Positions 21,976 through 34,560 of a DNA stretch of 64,000 nucleotides are shown piece by piece (the first letter of the stretch is position 1; every line of letters starts with the position of its first letter). Source of the DNA: Pomphorhynchus laevis. Its lineage: Eukaryota > Acanthocephala > Palaeacanthocephala > Echinorhynchida > Pomphorhynchidae. Under the pieces are notes generated by a model that did not search any database, was not told where the DNA came from, and saw only the letters and a program-made list of their open reading frames with translations. A program made the translations under genes and the position numbers. The stretch covers positions 44,744-108,743 of the forward strand of contig WNNJ02001489.1 in NCBI GenBank assembly GCA_012934845.2, written 5' to 3'.

Positions 21976-22375
21976 CTCCCCATCTTCACGAGTCGAGTAA
22001 AATATCTGGGATTCACCGTAACGGTAAACTGGTCGGCGAAACCTGACCTGGATAGACTTAAACGTATTCTGAAGAGAGCTAGATGAGCTCTGAAAAGGGC
22101 CCAGCATCCTTCATTGAATGGAAAAATCCAAGTACGACTTTGGAGTACTTTGGCTGTCTCGGGATTCTTCTTCTTTTTTAGAGAACGTCCCCCAGAGCAA
22201 AGACTAAGGTTTCTTAAGCTACTCATCTCGAGATAACCGACTATAGTCCGCCTCGACTGGACTTCTGGGGTGGGGGTAATAGACCCCGAATAGTTCAGTG
22301 GAAGGCGGCGCGCTGATGTGGCAGGGGCTCAGATCACTATGGACCATAGACTTTAAGGCTTGAAAAAGTAGAAGA
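21976..22375 (+). mobile_element. LINE family A, 5'-truncated copy 3 (3' end only)
   Basis: Matches 7745-8150 from HLHESSKISGIH (the PPSQVEK...LGF region of the long copy) to the G-rich tract and TCAGATC end. It carries the same post-RT coding remnants (DRLKRILKRAR) in changed frames. About 400 bp, dead. Confidence 0.85.
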
Positions 22376-23650
22376 TAAAAATAAAGTTCTAATACGAACA
22401 AAGAGGAAACAAAGAAATACGTTCCTTGATTTCTGATTTTTTAACTTGTTATGCTTTTCTATAGAGTTAACAAAATCTTTATTTATTTGTTTTTGCATGC
22501 AGTAAAAATATTCGCAATATTTATTTATTTATATTTATTTTGTTTGTTTTTCTGAAGGGAAATCAAAGGTAGATACTATAGATTAATGTATTATATTAAT
22601 AATACTAAAAATTTTAATTTTTAAAATGATTCCCATATCTTAATTCTAGTTTGCCTAAACTAAATAAATTGTAATTCAATGCCCTTAAGTCTGTATGTTA
22701 TCAATTGTTCATATACTTTGGTGTAGATATTTAATATAATCGACTCATATCTCACAAAATTTTACGGTAGAAAGTATTTAAAAGTCACTTGGGAATATAA
22801 AATTCAACAGTTTAAAGATCATTAGATACACTTGGAGATGATTATCATTTACTGCATTAATTGAGATCTCACATGAAATTTGACACCAAAGTATGCGATT
22901 TACCATAAAAGTAGGCGATCTGTATTTTTAAGATCTAAGCAGAATCTCTGGTAACAACATTTTCATCCTAATTCTGATTTGAGGAAATTGATATTATAGT
23001 ATCAATAAAAAATCACCCAATCTGAATTTAAATTTGATCAATTGAGAACTTTGTAAATAGAGTTGCTCATCGATTGCTTGTTATTACTAAAGATTAATGC
23101 CGTAATTTAGTACGAAAATATAGGCAAAATGATTGTAAATAACCCCGAGCTAAAATGAATATATATCTTCAACTATTTAAGCGACTAATAGTAAATCAAA
23201 ATACCATAAGATAAGTTGACAATATGGTTTTCTAAACGAAAAGTAATGAGTTCATTTTTTAAATATATATAATTTTTAAAATAGAATTAAAGACAGACAG
23301 CAGTTTAAATTAGCACATTAAGCGACATGATTAATTCTAATAAATTAAAACCGTGATTTATTTGAGAATAATAACTAAAATAGAGTTTTATTAAGTTTGT
23401 TATACATGTTTTAAGTTTATTCATTAAAATATAATTTAACCAAGTTAAATCATATTCCAAACGCCATATGTTGTTTATTGCATCGCTCCCGATAGCCATA
23501 ATAATTATCCGTTACGGATTTTCAAGTCAGAAAAATTCACTTACTCGTATCAGTGGCTGTCAAGTTGTTATAAAAATATTGAAAAATTACTTATTATAAT
23601 ATATTTATATGATATAACTTTATAAAACACTATATATATTATACAATAAA

Positions 23651-23714
23651 TAGGAATATTTAATAAAATATTCCTATTAATACTCCGTGATACTGAGTGC
23701 GCAGTATCACGGAG
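23651..23714. repeat. Two adjacent perfect hairpins
   Basis: AGGAATATTT with AATATTCCT arms near 23652-23676, then CTCCGTGATACTG (23683-23695) with CAGTATCACGGAG (23702-23714), 13 bp perfect with a 6-nt loop. The second is GC-richer than its surroundings. Confidence 0.8.
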
Positions 23715-23926
23715 AATACCGGCCGCAGTTGATAAATAATTGTGTATGAGTAACTATCCGTGAGTAACTAATTGTTACTCATGGAAAAAAATTAAAAAAT
23801 AAAGTAATTATTAAATAATTATATGTTTATTTCAATACTATTCAAATTAACTTTTATTTTAATTGCACATCAATATTCTAATTATGCTAACTATTGTGAA
23901 TAAATTGCATACACGAGCCACTATTC

Positions 23927-24022
23927 TTCACTGGTCGGTTTGATATTATCGACGTGTGGTTGCTTGATATTATCCTCGTGTGAAATCAACCCCACGAGGA
24001 TAATATTAAACCGACCAGTGAA
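23927..24022. repeat. 96-bp inverted repeat with nested hairpin (MITE-like)
   Basis: Arms TTCACTGGTCGGTTTGATAT... and its complement ending at 24022 pair over about 24 bp with one mismatch. Inside, TATTATCCTCGTG pairs with CACGAGGATAATA. The left half also contains a variant direct repeat of TTGATATTATC. It could be a small foldback element. Confidence 0.75.
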
Positions 24023-26490
24023 AAATTCTGTTTACGTATATTTGATATGAACAATTAGATTTTTAAAATTACTTTGTTAGATTTTAAAAAATTTGCTAAG
24101 AGTTTATTTTATTAAGGCTATTAAATCACAATTACTTTCGAGCAAAGCAGCATTTAACTAAGATAGTATGAATGTAAATAAAAAATTGTACAAAAAAGAT
24201 TTGTTCTGATAGTCAATCGAAGTAAATACTAAATTGCAAAAAAATATAAATTGCAATATATACAACAATAAGTTAGTTTTAAATTGCATTCCAATTGCAG
24301 ACCTTTTTAAATATTGTTAATTAACCAATATTTTATTGAGAATTTATCTTAATTAATCTAATCATCTCAAATTTTTTAGGAGATTCCAAATACCTGCTCA
24401 TTATGTAGCTGACAATCTTGTCTAGTTGGGTGTAACAGTTCTATCCTCGCATTGACAGTCATTCGTCATAATTGAATAAAAACTAGTACATACATTTGTT
24501 TATGTAAGTGTCACAAATCAAGTAGTTTTGACGAGCGTTTAAACAATTGCACGACACTAGCCACATTTCATGGGTTGATTCAGCCATTTCATTGGCCGAA
24601 ATAAGCGTTGATTTGTAAAATTTTACACGCGAATGAAAACACTAATTGCCACAAATCACAACAGATTATTTGATTATTTCTATCTTTTAACTTTATGCCT
24701 TTGAATTCACTTTACAAGCAAACATGTGACGACAGTAAATACTTAGAAATTATGAATTTTTAGAAAATGATTTATAAATAATATCCGATTAAAAGTCGCA
24801 AATGCCCTGAAATTTTACAAGTTTAATCAATATTTTAAACAGAAAAAACTTACCACACATAAAATTCAACAAGGAAGGTAATCGGTCGAAACATTGACAA
24901 TTTTGTAAAAATTTTATATCAAACAATTATCGGCAATGACTCCAGATATAAATTATTTACTTCATGTCTGTTAAAGTATATATAATTTCTATGTAATTTT
25001 TAATTTAGCCAAACCTATCAATTGATTTCATTTTCGTACAAAAATGCAAATAATTTATAATTTCATGCAAAAGTATTAGCTAATTGTGTATCAATTTCGA
25101 AAAATTAAAGAAAAACATTTGAACTTTTTGTAAATTTGACAATGCCGAGTATGTGAAAAATAAATCGAGGAACAAAAATACCTATGAATAAAATAAAAGC
25201 TATCTACTAAACTTGAGAAAATATTTTTAGATAAGCTAAATTAAACATTCAATTAATGAAAATATAAAAAGAAATAAATTTTATAAAGTACAAGTCATTG
25301 CATAATGTCGTATATGCATTGTATGCTGTCATTATACATTATATAATACTCGTATAAAATACATTGCAGAATGTACTTTCACATAACCTTTAAGACATTT
25401 AAAAGTTTAAAATGATACAATTTGTAAAAGTTATTATTTAATTAATTAACAAAATTAATCGTTTAAAATATTAAAAAAATATTTAAAAATATATTTAACG
25501 TAAGCGAGAGAACAATTTATTACTAATTTCTAATTCATTTATATAACCTATATTTTAGAAAAAAATTGTTGGCTTACACGCTTCTACTGTTATTGATTGA
25601 AGATATACAGGACTAACTTAAAGCGCAATTGTATGACAATATTTATTTTAAACTGAATATTTTATGTAGAGTTTTTTATATCATTAACAAATAATCATAA
25701 TTAATAAAATTGTTATTAAAGAAAAATGCCCTAAAAGATATTCAAGTTTCAACGTAAATTAATATTCTGAAACAAAAGATCACATGACGATACTCAAATA
25801 TTTTGAGTAAATTGCAATATATAAAATCTAATTTAAATATATAATACATTAGTTATCTAATTGCAATATATAATACAATATATATTAGATTTTAGTGAAT
25901 GATTAGGTAAATTATTAATTTTTATGCCTTTAAATAATTGATCTTTGATATTTAAAAGTTTATAAATTTCGATATCTGATCGAAAATACACAATAACAGG
26001 TTATCACTATCCCTTCCATTCAATACATTTTTCTAAAATCAATTTATTTGCGAATAAATATTCAATTTTCACTTTATATGGAGTTTTACAACATAAATAA
26101 ATGACATATTATAATTTATATCTTCGGTATATATTTTTAGGACTGGAATTTATCTTAACACACTAAAGCGTCTCTGCTACAAGTTTTAAATATAATCGGA
26201 TATGTCAATAAAGTGTAGATTGAAGGATTACTAAATATAAATCCATCAATATTAAAAATATAAAAATACTTTATATGATGCTTTTGTAATAAAATAACAA
26301 TTTTATTTATTTTTATTCGTTATCTTTTATCCGGACCTCTTATTTTAAAGTCGATTGGAGTATAGGTCATGTTACTTAAAGTGTCTAAAGTGGGATGACA
26401 GCTGCGAAAACCAGAAACGATCTTGAACATTACAATGATGTCTTAATCTCAATAAAAAAGATTGCATTGACGATTGTCAGATCATTGCAA

Positions 26491-26640
26491 TTTTGTCTCC
26501 GTGACTCTAGCCTAAAACGCTTTTTCCCTTGTTACTTTGAAGGACATAATAAAAATTAGTTTCTATCATTTTTGTTGCAAATGACATCCATTTGTAGAGT
26601 AACCTCTCAATTGTTATATTTATTAATTCTTCCATAAAAT
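26491..26640. repeat. 150-bp direct repeat, left copy
   Basis: Nearly identical to 29439-29588 (start TTTTGTCTCCGTGACTCTAG). The copies bracket 2.8 kb containing LINE D. On the minus strand both copies keep a frame reading ITIERLLYKWM and ETNFYYV; origin unknown. Confidence 0.88.
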
Positions 26641-26819
26641 TTATTTGTAAATCAAAAAATTTTGATATTAGAGATACAATTGAATGGGTTGCCCGCAAAT
26701 GGGCCCCATATTATTACTTAGATAACGTTTAATAAAAAGTAGGGGATCATTGGGGTTCGGAATCAAGATTGCATAAGACTCTCCATGACGCATGCTGAAT
26801 TCCCCCGCTGAATTGCAGC

Positions 26820-29105
26820 ACTTATGCGCTGTAGGAAATGGAATTTTGCCTGGCGTCGTTTGTAGCTAGCCTCAATCGCTTCCCAATTAGTTCAAAGAGG
26901 GCAATGGCATCACATCCTAAGGCGCCGATTGACTCGACAGGTACTAGGACGAAGCAGCAATATGAAGGATCTAAACATGTATATTTGATCCGTTTCCTGC
27001 GTTCGGCTTCGGTGGCCAGAGCTCCAGCACCTGCTGCAGAACAATCTACGTGAGACGGAGCTAGGGTGTTCACGCAAGTATGGTCCCATACTAGTAGACG
27101 TCCACAGTCCCATGGTACTAAAATGGTCCCATCTGGTCTCTAACCGTCAGTTCGGGACATACCACAGGGCTCCAAGGAGCAGGGGGAACTCGCTGCTGAT
27201 AAAGCTGCCTTTATTATTCCATTCACTTGGGCATGTCGGAAGTGGCGGCCGATAGACCTTTTGCAGTCTAACCCATGCCGACCTAGTCTATCTACAATTG
27301 CGCCGCACCGGCAAGTATGTAATGCACAGAGCGGCAATCCCAAACGAAGGCCAATTGAGATGCGAATCCCCTCGTCGTCTAATCTTGTTCCAGTTGCCGC
27401 GTTTGGTATTGCCTGTAGGAATGCTCCTGCAGCTGGTGCATCCGCGGCCAGCAATCGTGCTCTTTCTGTTATGTTTGGGGCAGAGTCTAATAGCTGCTTG
27501 AATATTAGCTTTTGAATCGGGGCACTCCAAGATTTCTGACGCTCTGGATTATCAGGATGATCCGATCCGAGGCTCAATAACCACCTCGACCTTCCCAGCT
27601 CGAATTCGGGGTCTGTATGCGAGAAAACGGGGTAGCGTGCCTACAGTCGCTCGACACCCCTGTGTTGTGGATACCGATGACAGGAATGCTGGAAGGGCAG
27701 TATTGACGGCTGACGCAATCCCTAGACCACTAACGGCGATCGGAAGAGTCGCTTGTGTCGAGGCTTGTTCGTCAATGCTAACATTTAACAGTGACTCCAG
27801 AGAAGATCGAAGGACTGCGTCAAAACTTTAAAGGCCTGTACGTAAAAGGCCGGTGATCTACGAAGCAAATACGATAACTTCGTCCCACCCACGCAGTGCT
27901 GCAACAAATAAAGACTGTCATGTCCAGCGAGGAATAAAAGTCTAGTACCCATCTTTGTTAAGCTAGAAGTCGCTCTGTCTAATAATCCATCGATATTGGC
28001 CACATCGCCAGTAGAAGAACCCATCATCGTTGAACGTTCGACTGACACTCCTCTTGATCCTGATAGTGACAGCAAAATGGAATTAGCCACATTCTGGTTA
28101 TTAGTAATGACCTCACATTTATCTTCATTCAAAACAAGTCCTAGCTCAAGTCATACTTCGCGCAAAGACTGGGTGGGTGCAAATGCTGTAAAATAAGAGA
28201 GGTCTCTTTATCGTAAGGGGCGAAAGTATCCTCTCAAATTGCTAGTCTCATAGCGCCGCGTGCATCCCCGAGCTCAATTTTTTCGGAAATCTTTCGGCGC
28301 AATTCTTCTGGTCCGGGTCGCCTACGCGAACGCTTCTCCATACGGCTCAGTGGTGCGGTGTAAACCCAAATCAATCATGCTATCCTGTGCTGGCGGAAAA
28401 CGACTACATGATTCCTTTATCCAGCTGACAAGAGAAACTTCACGAGAGGGAGGCAAACAGAGACAATAGCGTGGGAAACTTAACAAATTCTTCCAGTTAA
28501 TCAATTCAGAAGGAGAGATTGTGGCGGCACGCAAAAGGGAGCAAAGTTTCATTGCCACGGTTCAGCGCGCTGTCTTAGGAACTCGTCTAACAGCGCGGAA
28601 TCCAGATCGAAACTGTTCCTTGACGTCTGAAACGAGGTCTTCAACTGTAGGCGGCAAAGGTATCGGGTCCTGGATAAACGCTGCTGCATCTGCTGATTTT
28701 GGGAGCAATCCGGATCCGGGGCAGCTAACTCTTCCTTCGTGTTTCCACAACACACCGGCTAACGTTATACGGAAGGATCGGAAGCACACGCAGCATTCGC
28801 CAAATTGTTGTCTACTAATGTGTTCTTGGGAGTGTTATTAACTTCAGGAACGAATGGCGATTTGACTTCCGCATATCCGTTTATATCCATATTTGGATAC
28901 TGAAGTCTCCCATATGTGTTGATCGAACGTTCGGCTGTTCGATCATTTGATTCGTTTTGGCAGTTTCAAATAAATTCGATATTTCGTCGTTGTCCTCGCC
29001 TCCATCCAATTCACAGCAACTATTTCTTTGAATCATTGTAGTAGTAAATAGTCGACAATTGAAGGCGCTAGATTGATCGCTCGATCGATCGCTCAAATTA
29101 ATCAC
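26820..29105 (-). mobile_element. LINE-like RT element family D, internally deleted
   Basis: Parts in minus order: a Cys/His-like motif near 28790-28740 (CFRSFRITLAGVLWKHEG); an RT N-terminal flank near 28480 (NLLSFPRYCL); then directly DKCEVITNNQN near 28120; LLFLAGHDSLYLLQHC and KLSYLLRRSPAF to 27850; NAATGTRLDDEGIRISIGLR near 27400; CRCGAIVDRLGRHGLDC with HFRHAQVN near 27250; and TLAPSHVDCSAAGAGA with TEAERRKRIKYTCL ending near 26840. I recognise the order from a widespread invertebrate RT family with a nuclease-like C-terminus. The RT fingers and palm with the catalytic Asp pair are missing between 28260 and 28130, so the copy has lost its core. 29105-28880 may be its N-terminal region. 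The segment is clearly GC-richer than its surroundings, and the element is flanked by 150-bp direct repeats. Confidence 0.82.
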
Positions 29106-29164
29106 CCAAGGGCAACAATGAAGTTACTGTATATTTATTATTATTTCCTTAATAGAAGGCACGA

Positions 29165-29290
29165 GAGCGTAGCGAGCGCGTACATAAGACGTAAGACGTC
29201 TGCAAGTCGTAAGACGTCTGCAAGTCCAAAATCGCTTACAAGACGTTAATCTTTAACAAGTCGTTAGTCGTTTGCAAGTTGTAAGTCGTT
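29165..29290. repeat. Degenerate short tandem repeat
   Basis: Variants of GTAAGACGTCTGCAAGTC occur about five times. They lie between LINE D and its right flanking repeat. Confidence 0.65.
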
Positions 29291-29438
29291 GTATTTACTT
29301 CAGATTGTATGTATATTATATCTCTTGTTGACTTTCTTTTGACATTGTTTTATGATCTTTGTTGTAAGTAGTTAACTTAACAGCCATGAAAGTTCAAACT
29401 CATTTTTAATTCTTCTTTAAAATAAAACAATTAAAAAA

Positions 29439-29588
29439 TTTTGTCTCCGTGACTCTAGCCTAAAACACATTTTCCCTTGTTACTTTGAAAGACATAATAA
29501 AAATTAGTTTCTATCATTTTTGGTGCAAATGGCATCCATTTGTAGAGCAACCTCTCAATTGTTATATTTATTAATTCTTCTATAAAAT
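29439..29588. repeat. 150-bp direct repeat, right copy
   Basis: Partner of 26491-26640, with a handful of substitutions between copies. Confidence 0.88.
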
Positions 29589-30534
29589 AAAACACTTTAA
29601 ATATTTATTTTATATTTTATAAAATTATATTTTATATTTTTATTATTAAATACGAATATTTTCTATTATACAATTATTCAATGGGCTATTCAATTGTTCA
29701 AAGCGTTTATATCTGAGAATATAAATGCTAAAGAAATTATTCTTACAGTCCAGCGACATGAAACTCATCATGATTAAGGATTGTGTTTTTATTATACGTC
29801 AAGTTACTTTTTTTTATTATAAACTTGAGATTGATTAAAGAAAATAAATAAGATAATGTATCTTCATTTTTTTAACAATAATTTTATATTCCAATAAAGA
29901 GTTAGTATCGTTTCTGAAAGTTAAATAAATATCCCGTATTTATCAACCTTGCAGGTTTCATAAAATAACAAGAATATTTGCAGCCAATAAATACATATAC
30001 TACGACAATTCTTATCTTATTAAAAATATCTGAATCATAGAACATTAAAGTTTAAAATATTCATGAACTCTTTTGATTTATATATAGTATATATGAGCCC
30101 ATTTTACTGTTCTGATTTGCAAGTCAAAGTTGTATTAATAAAAGTATTATCAAACAAGTAAAAATATAAAAACAACACAAAAATATATTTAAGCAGAAAG
30201 AGACCATTTGTGTCTTATAAATAATGTTCAGGTTAAAAGGCTTTCTCAGCAGGTAAAATTTAATATGATTTTCGATATTTCATTATTAAATAGGCATTAT
30301 CTTCAAGAATATGAAATATCACACAAATTAAACACTAAAACGATAAAAATCGTTTTGTTTATTTAAATTAAATTGTGTTGCAATAACTTGATGGCTCTAT
30401 TGCTTCAATCAGTATCAATCCGTAAGAGTTGGAATCAACTAACATTATCCCAACGTGGTCAACATTGACAATCGCAATTTTATTTGTAACTAAAAAAATA
30501 TTTTTACGTGGCAAATGCGTGCCGGTGCACGCTT
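29589..30534. other. AT-rich stretch
   Basis: No gene or element recognised. Confidence 0.55.
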
Positions 30535-30700
30535 ACATGACCACACGCTACATGTCGTCCATACGCTGCAGTCGTGTGTCGATCACTTTACTTGCAGTTG
30601 AGCATAGTTGGTGTCAGTCGTGACTGTTTTCTAACGCCCTCCCATTAATGTCCTTGTGTGTTTAAGCTGTTAAGCTGCAACTGATTGAATTGATTGCATG
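30535..30700 (-). mobile_element. LINE family B, 5' end only
   Basis: Homologous to 1495-1620: GTTGAGCATAGTTGGTGTCA and the following ORF1 start region (CTCCCAT) match in the same orientation. The rest of the element is absent, so this is a fragment. Confidence 0.65.
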
Positions 30701-30837
30701 TTACTTTTCTCTAAAACTTTTTTAGTTTTCGTTGTCGTTGAAACTCGTTGCGGCAGATCTCTGAAGCTCGTTGATTGTATGTTGTAAAATTGAATATATT
30801 ATTAGATTGTAAGTTGTTATAATCAAGAATGAGCCAG

Positions 30838-31488
30838 TAGACTACGTTCATGATATTGTCTGTTATTTATTTCTCAAATGTAATGAACTCGAACACTTAA
30901 CTTTTTGTATATATTCTTTAAATTTACCAAGACAATTTTTAGGCCGACCTGGATAGACTTAAACGTATCCTGAATAGAGCTAGGTAAGCCCTAAAACGGG
31001 CCCAGCATCTGTCATTAATAGGGAAAACCCAGGTGCGCCTCTGGGGCACCTGGGCTATCTCGGGATTAGTCTTCTTTTCTAGAGGACGTCCCCCAGAGCA
31101 AAGGCTAAGGTTTCTCAAGCTGCTCATCTCGCGTTTACCCAGCATAGTCCGCTCCGATTGGACTCTTCGGGGGGGGTGAATGACCCCGGGTGGTTCAGTC
31201 GAAGGGCGGCGTGTTGGATTGGCTGTGGGGCTCAGATCCCTTCGGACCTGAGGCCATGATGAATGAAGACGACGAAGAGCGATCTTTTTTGGAAACTTAT
31301 TCTTTATTGTCCCGCTTTTTTAGATAGTTAGTTATCTTTTTTTCTTATCGTTTATATAGTTATTAATAAAATCCTTATTATTATAGACCACGTTTATGAT
31401 ATTGTCTGTTATTTATTTCTCAAATGTAATGAACTCGAACACTTATAAATTTTTGTATATATTCTTTAAATTCACCAAGACAATTTTT
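30838..31488. repeat. Direct repeats of about 104 bp flanking LINE A copy 4
   Basis: 30838-30940 and 31384-31488 are about 94% identical by eye (both contain CTCAAATGTAATGAACTCGA and end in GACAATTTTT). The 443-bp LINE insertion lies exactly between them. A shorter, diverged reverse-strand relative of the last 35 bp occurs near 35050. Confidence 0.88.
30941..31383 (+). mobile_element. LINE family A, 5'-truncated copy 4 (3' end only)
   Basis: Begins ADLDRLKRIL as at 7806 and continues through RLWGTWAISGLVFFSRGRPP and the G-rich tract to the family 3' end. Its tail is AT-rich (ATTAATAAAATCC). This is the best-preserved 3' end of the family in the window, though one stop follows LNRAR. Confidence 0.88.
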
Positions 31489-34189
31489 TTATCACTTTAT
31501 AAGTATTTATCACTTTTCTGTAAATAAAGTCCACGGAACTGAATGTTATGAACGCAGAAACTTTTTTAATAACTGGTCAACATCAATATATTCAACATGA
31601 ATTGAATTAAAAATCTGAAAATCAGGTGTTCTTCTATTTGGTTTTGATGTTTGATTATACAAGCAGTGAAAATATCAAAGCAAAGAATCAATCGTAATTA
31701 TATTGGAATACACATTATTTAAACGGAATTAATAGATACAAAATTTAAGTAAGTAAGTAAGGGTTTTATTAATAACTGATACAAAATTTATCTGTTAATA
31801 TTTCAGTACACACTCGCCTGCAAGAGAAATTTGATCGCTGTATCTCTCAATGACACTTTCTTAAAGATTTTAAAAGTCAACAGCATACTTCAAAACAAAT
31901 TTTCGGTTATCATTAAATATGTGATGATAATTAAGAAGCACACGCTTTCATGCATTTATTTGCTCTCAATTTAGAAAACATCCAGATACAATGCTCGATC
32001 GAGATTCTAAAATCATTAAGTATGGGCTGATAAGCATTGATTTATCACATGCTCGAACTAAATTAAAGTAAATTAAAAATCTGCAGAAATGACAATGCCC
32101 TGATTAACTTTCTTAAAAGATCGAATCAGTATTTCGAATGATAAACTATGTTATAAAATTCGATTTACCTCATATTTTTAACGTTTTAAAATTACTAAGG
32201 CATTAGTAAAGCTAAACGTTTGATCACGACTTTACTAATCAAGTACAATCTATTGAATTCAAAGGACATTCTCAAATACAAGAGGTCACAACGGTCAAAG
32301 GCTACAACGGTTAAAGGCTACAACAGTCAAAGGCTACAACAACCGGATGTGATATGTACCAGAGCCGACAATGACTAGACGCAACAAGGACAATAAATGA
32401 TAACGGATTGCTAAGTTATACCTAGTGTACGAAATCACAATTCAAAACGTCACGTTTCATGTTAGTTTTGCCTTTTTCAGATATTATAGATTTCATTTAT
32501 GTTCACTTCAAATTAGCATCTGATATACCGATATAAGTTATGATTTATATTTGTTGATTCCACTAAACAATAAAAATAACTAAATGTTCAAAAAATTACA
32601 AACTTTTCGTCTGTTAGAAATGAAACTTGATTGTTTAAGAAAATTTCGTCAGTGACATTTGAGTAATGATAGGTAATAATATTAAATATAATATAGTTTT
32701 TCAAATTTTATTATTAAATATAATTTTTGACATAAGATAATATATATTTAAGAATTGACAAAGAACAGTTGTTACAACGACAGGTGGCGACAAGGTTCAC
32801 AGCGACAAAGGCCACAGACGACATTGACTAGATACATTAAATACCGGCGGTGAAGAATTTTAATTGAAAAAACTCCTTGAGTTACTTTCCTTACATTTAT
32901 CCAGTTCAAAACTTTATATCGGGCAAGATTCTTCATTCTGGAAACCTAGCTCTTTCACCTAGCTCTTTCCTAGAACAACTGAGGCATGTTGGCATTGTAA
33001 TGGCATGTTTGTCTACTTTTTCAAGGTGTACAGACTGAATAAATTCAAATGAAGCCGATACTTTTAAGTATCGGCTTGTTCCATGTATTTAGATGCTGTT
33101 TTATGAAATCGGGTAATTTGTAACTAAGACGGTGCTACAACATATCATTTCTAGCGTCAATTACTCTCTGTCAATAATCCCATGTTTTCAAAACTTAAAT
33201 GAATAATATTTATAACCACAGCACAGCAAAGTTTTGAGCTTCACAGCGTGCATAATTTGCAAATTATTAAATACAAAGCAACATAGCACCTGATGTTTGC
33301 GATTGATCTTTCGCCTCACTTCATTTTTGCCAGCAACAAATTAATGTCCGGCTTCTCAGATGAAATTCGGCACCGACTCAAAAGAATGAACAGATCCTTA
33401 AAGTATAAATGTTGTGACTGCAATTTGCATATCACTAGATACTTGATGAAGGATTTTTGTGCGTTTCAAGTGATTTCAATTATTGTCATATGGAATACAT
33501 TAACGCAATTCAAATAGTTATATAATAACTGATATTTCAAGTAGTCAGTTTTATCAAACTTAATTTTGTTGTCTGCTTTAATGTGGTTTTTAATCATAGT
33601 CGATCATTCCTTAAATAAAATCATTAAAAATTGAAATCAAAAAAATATTATTACACAATTAAGCGAGTTGCCTGATAATCATTGTAAATAACTATTTAGC
33701 AAAATATAAACTATTAGATTATACTATTTACCTTAAATTATTAAGCTCTTAAATTATAAATTTAAATAAATCGTAATCTGGTTACGACTTTTTACAGGAG
33801 TAAGAAAAGACCAAAAATTTAACTTTTCAGTATTATAGCAAACTATGATATTGCGACACATGAGAGTCATAGTATATATATAAAGATTAGCGTGATTTAT
33901 CAAATATAGATATGAAATTAAAGCAAAAATCATTTCAACGCAAAATAAAGGTGTATGTTGTAATAACACGGTTCTTATTTTACATGTTTAATTTTATTAC
34001 CTGCTAACGCATTTGTAAGTGATTCTAGATTTTGATTTGTTGTAAGTAACTCCCTAAGTTACTTTCCTTACAATTTATCCAATGTATAGAATTGACACGT
34101 ATTTGTTTTATTGGCTTTTATATAAAGTATGTTTTGATAAACAAATAATCTTAATTTAGATAATTTTAATAATTTTTATGTTAAACTAC
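31489..34189. other. AT-rich region with short repeats, no gene recognised
   Basis: 32279-32345 has about four copies of GGCTACAACGGTCAAA-type units. 33052-33077 is a perfect 12-bp palindromic hairpin (AAGCCGATACTT, TT, AAGTATCGGCTT). A 74-codon forward open stretch at 33293-33517 contains two CxxC-like pairs (CCDCNLHI) but was not identified. Confidence 0.5.
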
Positions 34190-34560
34190 TCCGCAAGGCC
34201 GGTCTCAATCTTGGCCGAAAAAGGAGAAGGGTTGGTGTCATGAAGTGCAGTCGACAGTATAAATACCGCTCCAAACCCTTTACATGATGAGTCAAAAACA
34301 AAAAGCAAACTTGGCTAGGGCGGTTCAGGTAGCGACGCGCAGAGATCCCGCTTGGTCACTGTGAAGAACTCAAAAAAATGGCTTGGAAGTAGCTAATCAA
34401 ATGCAGTGGAATATACTCATTATGGCTTATTACGCCGAATAGGGATAATCATGAAGAAAGAAAAAAGAACTGCTTACACATACCATTCGTTAAGACTTGT
34501 CGAAATTACTACGCACAGACTGAATGGCTAAATAAGACTAAACCACTATAAATTGATTTG
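34190..34560 (+). other. Less AT-rich island of unknown nature
   Basis: 34195-34450 stands out in composition. Forward frames read GRKRRRVGVMKCSRQYKYRS and ANLARAVQVATRRDPAWSL, broken by stops. It may be a decayed gene or transposon fragment; nothing was recognised with certainty. Confidence 0.3.

Larger units (their letters stand above)
22376..26490. other. 4.1 kb AT-rich intergenic region
   Basis: No coding exon, RNA gene or element was recognised, apart from the hairpin-forming segments listed separately at 23651-23714 and 23927-24022. Confidence 0.55.

Noticed and set aside
26838-27053. Forward frames opposite LINE D
   Set aside because: Shadow frames; the minus strand carries family-consistent motifs (TLAPSHVDCSAAGAGA, TEAERRKRIKY).
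29160-29290. Possible CRISPR or tRNA-like cluster from repeated GACGTCTGCAAGTC words
   Set aside because: Units are degenerate, spacing is irregular, and no cloverleaf or A/B box arrangement was found.
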